Positions 42,574 through 51,631 of a stretch of DNA of 64,000 nucleotides are shown here, in pieces; positions within the stretch are counted from its first letter, which is position 1; every line of letters starts with the position of its first letter. A model generated the notes under the pieces. The model had not been told where the DNA came from. It made no database searches and was given only the letters and a program-made list of their open reading frames with translations. The translations under genes were made by a program, and so were the position numbers. Location of the stretch: assembly GCF_002159665.1 (NCBI RefSeq), contig NZ_NFJC01000013.1, forward strand, positions 1-64,000, in the 5' to 3' direction. Source of the stretch: Desulfovibrio sp. An276. GTDB lineage: Bacteria > Desulfobacterota > Desulfovibrionia > Desulfovibrionales > Desulfovibrionaceae.

Positions 42574-43376
42574 TGAGCTTTACTGTTCCCAGTCCCACGG
42601 ACGCCCTGCTTTCTGCACAGAATGTCACCATGCGTTTTGGCGGCATCGTGGCAGTGAACGAAATGAACGTTGCCCTGCCCAAGGGCAGCATTTGCGGTAT
42701 CATTGGTCCCAACGGTGCCGGCAAGACGACGCTGTTCAACATTCTGAGCGGCTTTTACACACCCACAGAGGGTGACGTGATCTTCGCTGGCAAGTCCATA
42801 CGCAAGAAGAGCCCGGACCAGGTCTGCAAGCTCGGCATGGCAAGGACCTTCCAGAACATCCGCCTCTCAAGTCAGATGACGGTTCTTGAAAACGTCATGG
42901 TCGGCTGTCATGTGCGCCGCCACTGCTCCTGGTGGATGGCAGCCCTTGGCCTTCCCAACTACTACCGCGAGGAAGGAGAGATCAGGGAAAAGGCCCGCGC
43001 CCTGGTGGACAAGGTGGACCTTGGCTCCATGCAGAACGAAAAGGCAGGCTCGCTTCCCTACGGCGCCCAAAGGCGCCTCGAGATTGCCAGGGCCCTTGCC
43101 ACAGAACCAAGGCTTCTTTTGCTGGACGAGCCGGCAGCAGGCATGAACCCCCAGGAAAGCCTAGATCTCATGCATTTCATTCGCCAGATTCGCGACGAAT
43201 TCGATCTGACGATTTTGCTTATCGAGCACGACATGAAGGTTGTCATGGGTGTGTGCGAATACATCTGGGTCATGGAATACGGGGCCCTGATTGCCGAGGG
43301 CGAGCCCGCGGAAATCCAGGCAAACCCGGAGGTCATTCGCGCCTACCTTGGCGATGACTTCGTCAAGGAAAGCTAG
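42573..43376 (+). CDS. livG: ABC ATPase LivG (cluster 1)
   Basis: This 267-residue ATPase has Walker A GPNGAGKTT, the LivG-specific LGMARTFQNIRLSSQMTVLENVMVG, signature LPYGAQRRLEIARALA, Walker B LLLLDEPAAGMNP, and H-loop LIEHDMK. The signature LPYGxQRRLEIAR is normal for LivG. The start overlaps the livM stop. Confidence 0.96.
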   Translation: MSFTVPSPTDALLSAQNVTMRFGGIVAVNEMNVALPKGSICGIIGPNGAGKTTLFNILSGFYTPTEGDVIFAGKSIRKKSPDQVCKLGMARTFQNIRLSSQMTVLENVMVGCHVRRHCSWWMAALGLPNYYREEGEIREKARALVDKVDLGSMQNEKAGSLPYGAQRRLEIARALATEPRLLLLDEPAAGMNPQESLDLMHFIRQIRDEFDLTILLIEHDMKVVMGVCEYIWVMEYGALIAEGEPAEIQANPEVIRAYLGDDFVKES

Positions 43377-43385
43377 GAGGCAATA

Positions 43386-44126
43386 ATGTCCACGCCCGAC
43401 ATCATGTTGGAAATCAAGGATCTGTACGTCAACTACGGCGGCATCTGCGCTGTGCAGGGCGTCAATCTGAACATCAGGCGCGGCAGCATCGTAACCCTTG
43501 TAGGCGCCAACGGCGCAGGCAAGAGCAGCATCATCCGCAGTATTGCCGGCCTGAACCGCCAGGTGACAGGCGACATTCTCTTTTCGCGCAAGCAGGGCGA
43601 CAAGGCAGAATCCATCATAGGTCTCAAGCCCGAAAACATGGTCCGCAGGGGCATCAGCCTTTCTCCGGAAGGCAGGCGCATCCTTCCCCATCTGACAGTG
43701 CAGGAAAACCTCATGCTCGGGGCCTATTCCCGCAACGACAAGGAAGGCATCCAAAAGGACATCGAGCGCGTCTATGAGCTCTTCCCCCGCCTTGAGGAGC
43801 GTCACTGGCAAAAGGGCGGAACACTGTCCGGTGGCGAGCAACAGATGCTTGCTGTCGGCAGGGCGCTCATGAGCCAGCCGGATCTCATTATGCTGGACGA
43901 GCCCTCTCTTGGCCTCGCACCTCTCCTCGTCAAGGAAATCTTCAGCATTATCGAACGCATTCATGAGACAGGCATGACTGTCCTGCTTGTGGAACAGAAC
44001 GCCTTTGCGGCCCTCAATGTCGCGGACTACGCCTACATCCTGGAAGTGGGACGCATAGCCCTTGAGGGTACAGGCAAGGAACTGCTCGCCAACCCCCAGG
44101 TGCGCGCAGCCTACCTTGGCGGCTAG
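43386..44126 (+). CDS. livF: ABC ATPase LivF (cluster 1)
   Basis: This 246-residue second ATPase has Walker A GANGAGKSS, GISLSPEGRRILPHLTVQENL, signature LSGGEQQMLAVGRALM, Walker B LIMLDEPSLGLAP, and VLLVEQNAFAALN, all LivF hallmarks. AGGAGG precedes the ATG. It ends the operon; a hairpin terminator follows. Confidence 0.96.
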   Translation: MSTPDIMLEIKDLYVNYGGICAVQGVNLNIRRGSIVTLVGANGAGKSSIIRSIAGLNRQVTGDILFSRKQGDKAESIIGLKPENMVRRGISLSPEGRRILPHLTVQENLMLGAYSRNDKEGIQKDIERVYELFPRLEERHWQKGGTLSGGEQQMLAVGRALMSQPDLIMLDEPSLGLAPLLVKEIFSIIERIHETGMTVLLVEQNAFAALNVADYAYILEVGRIALEGTGKELLANPQVRAAYLGG

Positions 44127-44151
44127 GAATTCTGCCCCTCATCAATTTTGT

Positions 44152-44181
44152 GGCCCTTCTCCCGGACATGGAAGAAGGGCC
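44152..44181 (+). terminator. Terminator of Liv cluster 1
   Basis: GGCCCTTCT pairs with AGAAGGGCC and is followed by TTATTCTTGG, 26 bases after livF. Confidence 0.75.
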
Positions 44182-44216
44182 TTATTCTTGGCCTCAGGGA
44201 GAGGACATCCCAGGAC

Positions 44217-44426
44217 CTATACGTCAATATCGATTTCGTACTTGTCGTCGATGAGCAGACAGTTCACGCCATGTTCCCTTGGGGTGAGAGCCATGTGCTT
44301 TGAGCGAATAAGGCCCATCTTCAGGTGATCCATGGAAAAAAGGTAGGGGTATTTGTATTTTTCGAGCAATTGTTGTGCGCAGACAGTCTTGCCTGTATGT
44401 GATGCGCCGGCCAGCAGCACAACCAT
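44217..44426 (-). pseudogene. P-loop kinase-like protein, truncated
   Basis: From the ATG at 44426 (AGGA upstream) the product begins VVLLAGASHTGKTVCAQQLL, a P-loop, then KYPYLFSMDHLKMGLIRS and LTPRE. This is the start of small AAA/zeta-toxin-like kinases, usually about 170-190 residues. After about 45 residues similarity stops and the frame ends at 70. Everything past the P-loop helix is lost, so it cannot be an active kinase. A start at 44492 is possible but lies outside the family similarity. Confidence 0.6.
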
Positions 44427-44518
44427 GACTTGTCCTATTTGTGTTTGCTCAAAAAAGGGGAAACAGACGCCTTTTGCGTGCTGTTCCCCCATTGTTTGAA
44501 TTCTTACTGACGTTCTCT

Positions 44519-45361
44519 CTAGTCCAGCACAAATCGCTGGCCAGCGTGTCCTGTAGGATAGCTGACAGTGATGGCCTGCCCGGCAAATGTCCAGAGCGGC
44601 TGCTTCGTGTTGTGCAGGGCATGCTGCCAGATGTCATGATAGAACACCGGCCACCAGTCGTGTTCGCCAACAGGACCAAGGCTTGTGGTTCCAAGCTCTA
44701 TGTAGGAGTCGAAGCGGAAAGACATGGCATAGTATTCACGACGTATGCCCTGTCCCAGGAACTTGCCAGTCTGGCGGTTTGCCACGATGGTGTAGAGGAA
44801 GTCCTCGACCGGGAACGTGTCTCCCTCGGCTCTTGGAGAGTAGGAAAGCAGAAGAAAGTCCTCGTAGGTCGAGACGTTCACAAGAACGGGATGTATCTGG
44901 TCGCTCAGCCAGTTTCTGGGGGACGTCTGCATGAGCTCGCACTCTGTGCCGTCTGGCCTTGTGTAGAAGAAGGACCAGCTCTGGTTCTCGTCCCCGTTTT
45001 CGGCAAGGCGGGCATTTTCTATCACTCGTTCGGTGTAGGTACCAGTGACAGGAAGCACAACCTTGTCCGCCTCCAGAATTGGGGAATGAACCACCATGGT
45101 CTTTTCGTTCAGGGTCACGCGATAGAAGAGCCATTCACCTGCGTTGGGCTGTTCCGCAAAGCCAAAGTGGGTGTAGATGCGTCCGGCTGACAAAAAGCCA
45201 TGGCCTACAGGAGTGGCCTGGTCTGCGCCAAGAATGGTAAAGCTGTTTCCGCCATTGAGACCATCGAAATGAATGGCTCCGGCATTGGGGGTGGGCAGAT
45301 CTGTGGGCTCCGGGGCCTTGGCAAACCAGGCAGCCGAGGGTGCAACATAGGATATGGGCAT
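44519..45361 (-). CDS. Uncharacterised 280-residue protein
   Basis: I do not recognise this family. The ATG at 45361 has a strong GGGGGGAT upstream. There is no signal peptide or membrane helix. The sequence is rich in beta-type segments and aromatic residues (GEWLFYRVTLNEKTMVVHSP, SWSFFYTRPDGTE, GEHDWWPVFYHDIWQHAL), suggesting a cytoplasmic all-beta, possibly lipocalin- or cupin-like fold. It lies on the same strand as the GNAT gene and Liv cluster 2, with a gap of 240 bases, so it may follow that operon. Confidence 0.7.
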   Translation of the reverse strand: MPISYVAPSAAWFAKAPEPTDLPTPNAGAIHFDGLNGGNSFTILGADQATPVGHGFLSAGRIYTHFGFAEQPNAGEWLFYRVTLNEKTMVVHSPILEADKVVLPVTGTYTERVIENARLAENGDENQSWSFFYTRPDGTECELMQTSPRNWLSDQIHPVLVNVSTYEDFLLLSYSPRAEGDTFPVEDFLYTIVANRQTGKFLGQGIRREYYAMSFRFDSYIELGTTSLGPVGEHDWWPVFYHDIWQHALHNTKQPLWTFAGQAITVSYPTGHAGQRFVLD

Positions 45362-45601
45362 GTTCTTATCCCCCCTGTTGATATGGGAAAAGGACCGATC
45401 ACGCCCACAATGCAGCGCGGGTCGGTATCGATCTGGACAATCAGGCAAGCTTGGTTGCACGCACTCTTGCTTGTATCAGGCAAAAGCAGGATGCATTTGT
45501 TTTTGTTTGTAGCACAGGAAGAACAGCCTTTGCCAGAGTCTGGGGCCCCTTTTTGTGCCTTGGCTTCAAAAAAGTTCGCGATCTGCCGAAACTTGCCTGC
45601 C

Positions 45602-46105
45602 CTATGCCTTGTTCCTTTCTCCAAGATGAAGGCGCATCTGATGCCAGACCTGTCCCCCATGCGTAGAATCCGATACGCCCTCGTCCGCAAAACCAAATTC
45701 CCTGTAGAAGGGAACAAGCGCCTCTTTGCAGGTGAGGACAATGCCAGCCCTCTTGCGTGCGCAAGATTCGGCAATCACTTCTGAAAGGACATGGTGGGCA
45801 AGCCCCTCGCCCCTGTGCATGGGATCCGTGCAGACACTGAAGAGCATCTGCCAAGCGCCGTTTTTCTCGTGCAGGGAGGCATTTGCGTACATCTCGTCAG
45901 CAAGATCCCTGCACTCTGTCGCAAGGCCGCAGGAATAGGCGAGAAGCTTTTTCTCGTCAAAAAGAAGCCAGAAGCATTCCGGATAGATGGCAAGGCGCTC
46001 TTGAAGGCGCGTCCTGTCCGCAGCCTCTTCGGGCGGAAAGGACACAGTTTCGAGCTCTTCTATTGCCTCAAGATCGTCGGGAGTCGCGTGGCGCAGGCAG
46101 AGCAT
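45602..46105 (-). CDS. GNAT acetyltransferase coupled to livF
   Basis: This 167-residue acetyltransferase has the N-terminal LRHATPDDLEAIEELE, the acetyl-CoA loop VCTDPMHRGEGLAHHVLSEVI (motif A with RGEGLA), and ALVPFYREFGFADEG. The pattern is closest to the arylalkylamine N-acetyltransferase-like branch. Its ATG overlaps the stop of livF (TGATG read on the minus strand), so it is translationally coupled and is the last gene of Liv cluster 2. Acetylation of an imported amino acid or amine is a reasonable inference. Confidence 0.85.
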   Translation of the reverse strand: MLCLRHATPDDLEAIEELETVSFPPEEAADRTRLQERLAIYPECFWLLFDEKKLLAYSCGLATECRDLADEMYANASLHEKNGAWQMLFSVCTDPMHRGEGLAHHVLSEVIAESCARKRAGIVLTCKEALVPFYREFGFADEGVSDSTHGGQVWHQMRLHLGERNKA

Positions 46106-46815
46106 CAGGCCTCCATGCCAAGGTAGGCTGTGCGCACCTTTTCGGAAGCAAGGAGGTTTGCAGAACTGTCTTCCATGGTGACACAGCCGTTTTCCATGAC
46201 ATAGCCACGGTGGGCAATGCGCAGAGCCTGGTTGGCGTTCTGTTCCACCAAAAAGACAGTTGTGCCGTCGCTGTTGACCTTCTGTATGATCTGGAAGATC
46301 TGCTGGATGATGATGGGGGCAAGGCCAAGGGATGGTTCGTCAAGAAGCAGAAGCTTCGGGCGGGCCATGATGGCACGGCCCACTGCCAGCATCTGTTGCT
46401 CACCACCGGAAAGTGTTCCGCCTGCCTGGCCTATGCGCTGTTTCAGGATAGGGAAGAGCGAGAAGACATATTCCATGTCGCTTGCTATGCCGTCCTTGTC
46501 CCTGCGCAAAAAGGCGCCAAGATCCAGATTTTCGGCAACAGTCAGCTCAGGGAAGATGAGACGGCCTTCCGGAACCTGGGATATGCCAAGTTTCACGATT
46601 TCGTTCGGAGGAAGTTCGTGAATGGGCTTGCCCTTGAAGAGTATGGTGCCGGATCTCGGGTGCTGTATGCCGCAGATGGTCATGAGGGTCGTGGACTTTC
46701 CTGCGCCGTTTGCGCCGATGAGGGTCACGATTTCCCCTTCGTCCACGTGCAGGCTCACGTCACGCAAAGCCTGAATGACACCGTAGTAGGTATTGACGTT
46801 CTTGAGCTCAAGCAT
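46105..46815 (-). CDS. livF: ABC ATPase LivF (cluster 2)
   Basis: This 236-residue ATPase has Walker A GANGAGKST, GISQVPEGRLIFPELTVAENL, signature LSGGEQQMLAVGRAIM, Walker B LLLLDEPSLGLAP and VFLVEQNANQAL. The start MLELKNVNTYYG at 46815 overlaps the livG stop by 8 bases, which I prefer over the longer frame to 46887. The stop overlaps the GNAT start. Confidence 0.95.
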   Translation of the reverse strand: MLELKNVNTYYGVIQALRDVSLHVDEGEIVTLIGANGAGKSTTLMTICGIQHPRSGTILFKGKPIHELPPNEIVKLGISQVPEGRLIFPELTVAENLDLGAFLRRDKDGIASDMEYVFSLFPILKQRIGQAGGTLSGGEQQMLAVGRAIMARPKLLLLDEPSLGLAPIIIQQIFQIIQKVNSDGTTVFLVEQNANQALRIAHRGYVMENGCVTMEDSSANLLASEKVRTAYLGMEA

Positions 46816-47593
46816 CGCGACTTTCTCCGAGGTAGGCCTTGATGACGTCCGGATTGCTGCGAATTTCGGCAGGCGTTCCGCTGGCAATGGGGGAACCGTA
46901 TTCCATGACGTAGATGCGGTCTGACAGGGACATGACCATACTCATGTCGTGCTCTATGAGCAGCACAGAAAGAGAGTACCTCTCCCTCAGGGAAAGGATG
47001 AGCTCGCGCAGATCCCTTGTCTCGTTGGGGTTCATGCCGGCAGCAGGCTCGTCCAAAAGAAGCATGTGCGGATCCGTTGCCAGGGCCCTGGCTATTTCAA
47101 GGCGCCTTTGGTCACCGTAGGGCAGATTGCAGGCAGTCTCGTCCCACTGGCGCTCAAGCCCCACTGTCTTCAGAAGATCGTAGCTCTTGTCAACGGTCTG
47201 CTGTTCTTCCTCCCTGGTTCTCCTGTCGCGGAGAAGGGCCGAGAGGATGCCAGCCCTTGTTCTGCAGTGGCAGCCCACCATGACGTTTTCAAGAACAGTC
47301 ATCTGGCTGAAGAGGCGGATGTTCTGGAAGGTCCTGGCCATGCCAAGGGCCGTGATCTCGTGCGTCTTCTTGCCTATGAGGCTATGTGTAACCCCGTCCA
47401 CTGTAAGATTGATGGAGCCGGCAGTAGGCCTGTAGATACCTGTCACACAGTTGAAGAAGGTAGTCTTGCCAGCGCCGTTTGGTCCGATGAGGGCCACGAT
47501 TTCCTTTTCGTCCACCTTGAGACAGACCTCGTTCAGGGCGCGCAGGCCACCGAAGTCCTGGGTCAGCTCGTGTACTTCAAGAACGGGTTTCAT
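46808..47593 (-). CDS. livG: ABC ATPase LivG (cluster 2)
   Basis: This 261-residue ATPase has Walker A GPNGAGKTT, LGMARTFQNIRLFSQMTVLENVMVG, signature LPYGDQRRLEIARALA, Walker B LLLDEPAAGMNP, and LLIEHDMS. Its ATG overlaps the livM stop by 4 bases. It parallels the cluster 1 LivG, but the two are clearly separate copies. Confidence 0.95.
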   Translation of the reverse strand: MKPVLEVHELTQDFGGLRALNEVCLKVDEKEIVALIGPNGAGKTTFFNCVTGIYRPTAGSINLTVDGVTHSLIGKKTHEITALGMARTFQNIRLFSQMTVLENVMVGCHCRTRAGILSALLRDRRTREEEQQTVDKSYDLLKTVGLERQWDETACNLPYGDQRRLEIARALATDPHMLLLDEPAAGMNPNETRDLRELILSLRERYSLSVLLIEHDMSMVMSLSDRIYVMEYGSPIASGTPAEIRSNPDVIKAYLGESRDA

Positions 47594-48804
47594 GCAGCGC
47601 CTTCCTTGCCCTCAAGGGCGCTTATGCGATACTTGCGCCGCTCCCCGGTAATAAGGCCCTGGGGCCTGAAGATCATCATGAGCACCATGACAAGACCGAA
47701 GAGAAGCATGCGGTAGTCCGCAAAGGCGCGCAGGTATTCGGGCACGAGAATGAGTATGAGCGCGCCAAGGGTCACGCCCGTGATGGAGCCCATGCCGCCC
47801 AAAACGACCATGGAGAGCATCATGGCACTTTCCATGAAGGTGAAGGACGCAGGGTTCACAAAGCTTGTCTTGGCTGCGAAGAAGACACCGGCAAAGCCTG
47901 CCCAGGCGGAGCTCAAGGCAAAGGCCGAGAGCTTGACCCTGGTCAGATTGATGCCCATGGCCTCGGAGGCTATCTCGTCTTCGCGCAGGGCCTGCAGGGC
48001 AAGGCCCACGCGGGAGTTCTTGAGGCGCGTAATGATGATGATGGCAACAATGACAGCTGCCACGCACAGGTAGTAGAGGTAGACCGTTGCCTGCTGGATA
48101 TCGAGCTCAATGCCGAAGAGTCCGGGTTTGGGAATGTTGCTTATGCCGTGGCTGCCGCCAGTGACGGAGACCCAGTTCAAGAGCATGAGACGCACGATTT
48201 CGCCAAAGCCCAGGGTGACGATGGCAAGATAGTCGCCGCGCAGACGCAGCACCGGAAAGCCCAGGGCCAGGCCAAAGAGGATGGTCATCACACCGCCAAT
48301 GGGCAGGCAGATCCAGAAGCCGAAGCCGAAATAGGTGGTGAGCAGGGCGTAGGTGTAGGCGCCAATGGCATAAAAGGCCGCGTAGCCGAGCACAAGCTGT
48401 CCAGCAAGGCCAACAATGATGTTGAGGCCCAGGGCCAGCATGACGTAGATGAGCGCCGAAATGAGAATGGAAATCTGGTAGATGCTGCCGATCACGGGCA
48501 AGAAGGGGATGAGCAGCAGTAAGGCGACAAGAATGCCAAGGCTTGTGCGCCTGGCCTTGGGCTCCTTGAGGAGAGCAGCCACCGATGTCACGGCAGCGGG
48601 CATTTTCAGGGAGAAGCTTGAGCGCTGGCTCGCAAAGTACCACTGCCACAAAAGCGAGGCAAAGAAGATGCCAACGCCAAGGGCTGCCAAACGTTCCCAG
48701 AGGAAGATGACGGACTTGTCCGGCTGGATCTGCAGACCCATGATGGGCGAGCAGAGCACCATGAACCAGACAGCCGCAAGAAGTGCATGCAGTATCCGTT
48801 TCAT
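47590..48804 (-). CDS. livM: ABC permease LivM (cluster 2), long form
   Basis: This 404-residue permease is about 50 residues longer than the cluster 1 copy because of an N-terminal extension with two extra hydrophobic segments (LHALLAAVWFMVLCSP; SVIFLWERLAALGVGIFFASLLWQWYF), as in E. coli-type LivM. LGLNIIVGLAGQLVLGYAAFYAIGAYTYALL and LRLRGDYLAIVTLGFGEIVR are the core motifs. The ATG at 48804 gives a membrane-type N-terminus and is preferred to 48960. Confidence 0.93.
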   Translation of the reverse strand: MKRILHALLAAVWFMVLCSPIMGLQIQPDKSVIFLWERLAALGVGIFFASLLWQWYFASQRSSFSLKMPAAVTSVAALLKEPKARRTSLGILVALLLLIPFLPVIGSIYQISILISALIYVMLALGLNIIVGLAGQLVLGYAAFYAIGAYTYALLTTYFGFGFWICLPIGGVMTILFGLALGFPVLRLRGDYLAIVTLGFGEIVRLMLLNWVSVTGGSHGISNIPKPGLFGIELDIQQATVYLYYLCVAAVIVAIIIITRLKNSRVGLALQALREDEIASEAMGINLTRVKLSAFALSSAWAGFAGVFFAAKTSFVNPASFTFMESAMMLSMVVLGGMGSITGVTLGALILILVPEYLRAFADYRMLLFGLVMVLMMIFRPQGLITGERRKYRISALEGKEGAA

Positions 48805-48808
48805 GGGT

Positions 48809-49720
48809 CTACACCTTTTGGACCTGATGCTTGCCGAGAATGCCGTCAGGTCTGAAAATGAGGATGAGGATGAGCAGGCAGAAGGCAAGCACGTCCTCGT
48901 AGTTGCCTGCCACGTAGCCTGTGGTAAAGGATTCGGCAAGGCCCAGGGTGAGGCCGCCAAGAACTGCTCCGGGAACTGAGCCTATGCCGCCAAGAACTGC
49001 GGCAGTGAAGGCCTTCATGCCTGCCAGAAATCCTATGCCAAAGTTGATTTGTCCCATGTGGGAAGCGATGAGCACGCCACCAAGGGCTGCCAGAGCGGAG
49101 CCCACGATGAAAGTCACGGAAATGATGTGGTTTGCGTCAATGCCGAGCAGCATTGCCATGGTACGGTTCTGGGCAGTGGCGCGCATGGCCTTGCCCATAC
49201 GCGTATAGCGTATCCACAGCATGAGGCCGATCATGGTGGTAAAGCTCACAACCAGGATGAAAAAGTCGCTTGGACCCAGAACGTAGTTGAATTTTTCCAG
49301 CAGCCAGTCAATGTCCGGCAAAAGCATGGGGAAGGGCACAAAGTCGGGAGTCTGCGCCAGAAGCACGTAGTTTTGCAGGAAGGTGGACATGCCGATGGCG
49401 GAAATGAGCGGGCTCAGTCTCGGAGCATTGCGCAGGGGCTTGTAGGCGATCTTTTCCATGGTGTAGCCGTAGGCCGAGGTCCAGACTATGGCTGCCAGGG
49501 CGGCTACGATGAGAATGCCGCCTGCAGGAAAGCCCAGATAGCCCAAAAGCCCTGCAACCAGCAGGGCCGTGAAGGCGCCAACCATGTATATTTCGCCGTG
49601 CGCGAAGTTGATGAGGCCGATAATGCCGTAGACCAGAGTGTATCCGAGCGCGATGAGCGCATAGATGCTGCCTCTGGTCAGTCCGCCGAAAAAGAGTTCT
49701 ATAAAGTATTGAAAGTCCAT
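48809..49720 (-). CDS. livH: ABC permease LivH (cluster 2)
   Basis: This 303-residue permease has GSIYALIALGYTLVYGIIGLINFAHGEIYMVGAF near the start and GMKAFTAAVLGGIGSVPGAVLGG near the end. It is the first permease gene after the binding protein, separated from it by a terminator-like hairpin. livM begins 4 bases after its stop. Confidence 0.95.
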   Translation of the reverse strand: MDFQYFIELFFGGLTRGSIYALIALGYTLVYGIIGLINFAHGEIYMVGAFTALLVAGLLGYLGFPAGGILIVAALAAIVWTSAYGYTMEKIAYKPLRNAPRLSPLISAIGMSTFLQNYVLLAQTPDFVPFPMLLPDIDWLLEKFNYVLGPSDFFILVVSFTTMIGLMLWIRYTRMGKAMRATAQNRTMAMLLGIDANHIISVTFIVGSALAALGGVLIASHMGQINFGIGFLAGMKAFTAAVLGGIGSVPGAVLGGLTLGLAESFTTGYVAGNYEDVLAFCLLILILIFRPDGILGKHQVQKV

Positions 49721-49746
49721 GCCGGTCTCTTGACCCTGGTCAAAAA

Positions 49747-49773
49747 GACGGAAGGGCAGATCTCCCTTCCGTC
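49747..49773 (-). terminator. Intercistronic hairpin livJ/livH
   Basis: GACGGAAGGG pairs with CCCTTCCGTC; on the minus strand TTTTTG follows. It lies between the binding protein and the permease genes, as in cluster 1, and would favour excess binding protein. Confidence 0.75.
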
Positions 49774-49788
49774 TTCAAGAAAAGGTGT

Positions 49789-50922
49789 TTAGTCGAGCGT
49801 CACGCTGTAGTCGGTTTCCACAAACTTGCCACCCTTGATCTGGTAGACGGAGAGTGCAAGACCAGCGGCGTCGCCGCTCTTGTTGAAGACAAGGTCGCCA
49901 AGGGGAGTGGAGACCTTCTTGGTGTGCAGGGCTTCAACAATCTTGGCAGTCTCGGTGGAACCGGCTTCCTTGATGGCATTGATGAGCGCAAGCATTGCAC
50001 TGTAGGCATTGTAGTAGAAGGAGCCGGGCTCGGCATTGAACATGTCTATATGGCCCTGGCGAGCTTCCTTGTAGATGGGCAGGGAGGCTGTATCCTTGGG
50101 GTAGGAGCAGTACACACCCTCTGCTGCCTCGCCGGCCATCTTGATGAAGGCGTCGTCCTTCAGGCCGTCGGGGCCGATCACAACAGTGTTGACGCGTGCG
50201 CGGCGCATCTGCTGGAGAAGCTTGGAGGCAGTGGGCTGGTAGCCGCCGAAGACAATGATATCTGCCTTTGCGTGGCGCAGCTTGCGCACGATGGGGCTGA
50301 AGTCCACAGCGTCGGGGGTGATGGCTTCAAAAAGCACGGTCTTGGCGCCGCCAGCTTCCATGAGGGTGCGGTTGTTGTCGCAAAACCCCTTGCCGTAGTC
50401 GCCGTTGTCATGGACGTAGGCGACTTTCTTGACCTTCAGCTTCTCGAGCATAAAGCGGCTGGTGAGCTTTGCCTGATCGTCGTCCTTGGCAATGGTGCGG
50501 AAGAACATGGGGTTCACGCCACCAGCGGAAAGGCCGGGGGTGGTGGCGGAGGGAGACATGGCTACGATGTGGGCATCATTGTACAGGGGCAGGGAAGCCT
50601 TTGCAGGGCCGGAACAGATGTGGCCCATGACCACTGCCACCTTGTCGGAAATGAGCTTTGTGGCCACATTGGTGGCAAGTTCGGGCTTGCACTGATCGTC
50701 GCCGATGACAAGCTCGATCTGTTTGCCGAGCACGCCGCCCTGGGCGTTGGCCTTTGCCACCACGACCTTGGCGGCATTGAGGCTGGGCACGCCGTAGGAG
50801 GCAAGGTCACCGGAGTGGGCACCGGCGATGCCGATTTTGATGGTGTCTGCGGCATGGAGCGGAGCCGCAAGGCCGAGGCTCAGAAGGGCCGCTGCCACGG
50901 CACCGAGGAAGACGCGTTTCAT
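49789..50922 (-). CDS. livJ: Branched-chain amino acid-type ABC binding protein (cluster 2, copy A)
   Basis: This 377-residue periplasmic protein has a signal peptide to about residue 24 (LHA before ADT), then IKIGIAGAHSGDLASYGVP and ELVIGDDQCKPELA, ICSGPAKASLPLYND. It fits the LivJ/LivK family. It is the binding protein nearest to LivHMGF cluster 2. A second, closely similar gene lies 709 bases upstream, so the importer may be served by two receptors. Confidence 0.92.
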   Translation of the reverse strand: MKRVFLGAVAAALLSLGLAAPLHAADTIKIGIAGAHSGDLASYGVPSLNAAKVVVAKANAQGGVLGKQIELVIGDDQCKPELATNVATKLISDKVAVVMGHICSGPAKASLPLYNDAHIVAMSPSATTPGLSAGGVNPMFFRTIAKDDDQAKLTSRFMLEKLKVKKVAYVHDNGDYGKGFCDNNRTLMEAGGAKTVLFEAITPDAVDFSPIVRKLRHAKADIIVFGGYQPTASKLLQQMRRARVNTVVIGPDGLKDDAFIKMAGEAAEGVYCSYPKDTASLPIYKEARQGHIDMFNAEPGSFYYNAYSAMLALINAIKEAGSTETAKIVEALHTKKVSTPLGDLVFNKSGDAAGLALSVYQIKGGKFVETDYSVTLD

Positions 50923-51631
50923 GACATCCCTCCTTCAAGGAAGCTTTTGACAACATTTGCAGATTGATATTCGCAAAAGGTCACGGATTTTACGGACAAA
51001 GCCGCAGGATGGCAAGCCTTGGCCCGCCTAAAGTCACGCCTGCCCTGCGCGTCTGTCCACTCCCCTTGAGGGCGACAGATACGAGAGGCTGAACAGGTGT
51101 ATTTGCACATTTTGCCTGAACCCGCATGTTTACGCAAGACTTTTGCGCAGGGAGAACACTGTCTTGGCCCTGTCCGGGACCAGTTTGGAGTTAAGATAAA
51201 TTTTTCACAAGCGACAAAAGGTGTTTATCTTGGCGTTGTACGAAGGAAATCACACCATATGTCATACAATTTTTAGAAAAAAGCATATATTTTTATTTAT
51301 AAAAGCACAATATTGACAAAATAAGATATCTTTTTTTCGGGAAACACATTCTCTCTTGAAGGCTTTTTTCAATGTTGATTTTGTCATTTGTACAGGTGAA
51401 TGATAAAGGAATCTGGCACTATGTGATCTGCTGTGCTTTCCCGAATCTGCGTTATTGAAGGAAAACAAAATTTGTTTTCTGCTTTTGTGCTTTTTGTCAC
51501 AAGCGTGGCGGTGATTTTTGTCTGGCTGGAAACAAGGGTGGACCAAAAGCCGACCTTCGAATGCCTGCAGGAACAAAAAAAGGGAGAAGGGCCAAAAGCC
51601 CCTCTCCCCGCAAGTCGGAAAAAGGATGGCG
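50923..51631. other. Long AT-rich gap between livJ paralogues
   Basis: About 700 bases without a credible gene. The part from 51180 to 51500 is strikingly AT-rich with runs of T and A; open frames there lack ribosome sites and family motifs. It must carry the promoter of copy A. The terminator of copy B is at 51582-51608. Confidence 0.5.
51582..51608 (-). terminator. Terminator of livJ copy B
   Basis: GGGAGAAGGGC pairs with GCCCCTCTCCC (one mismatch); on the minus strand seven Ts follow. It lies 24 bases past the stop of the second binding protein gene, so copy B is probably its own transcript. Confidence 0.8.

Noticed and set aside
51262-51576. 104-codon minus-strand frame in the AT-rich gap
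   Set aside because: Low-complexity lysine/phenylalanine-rich product, no ribosome site, no family. AT-rich composition alone gives such frames.
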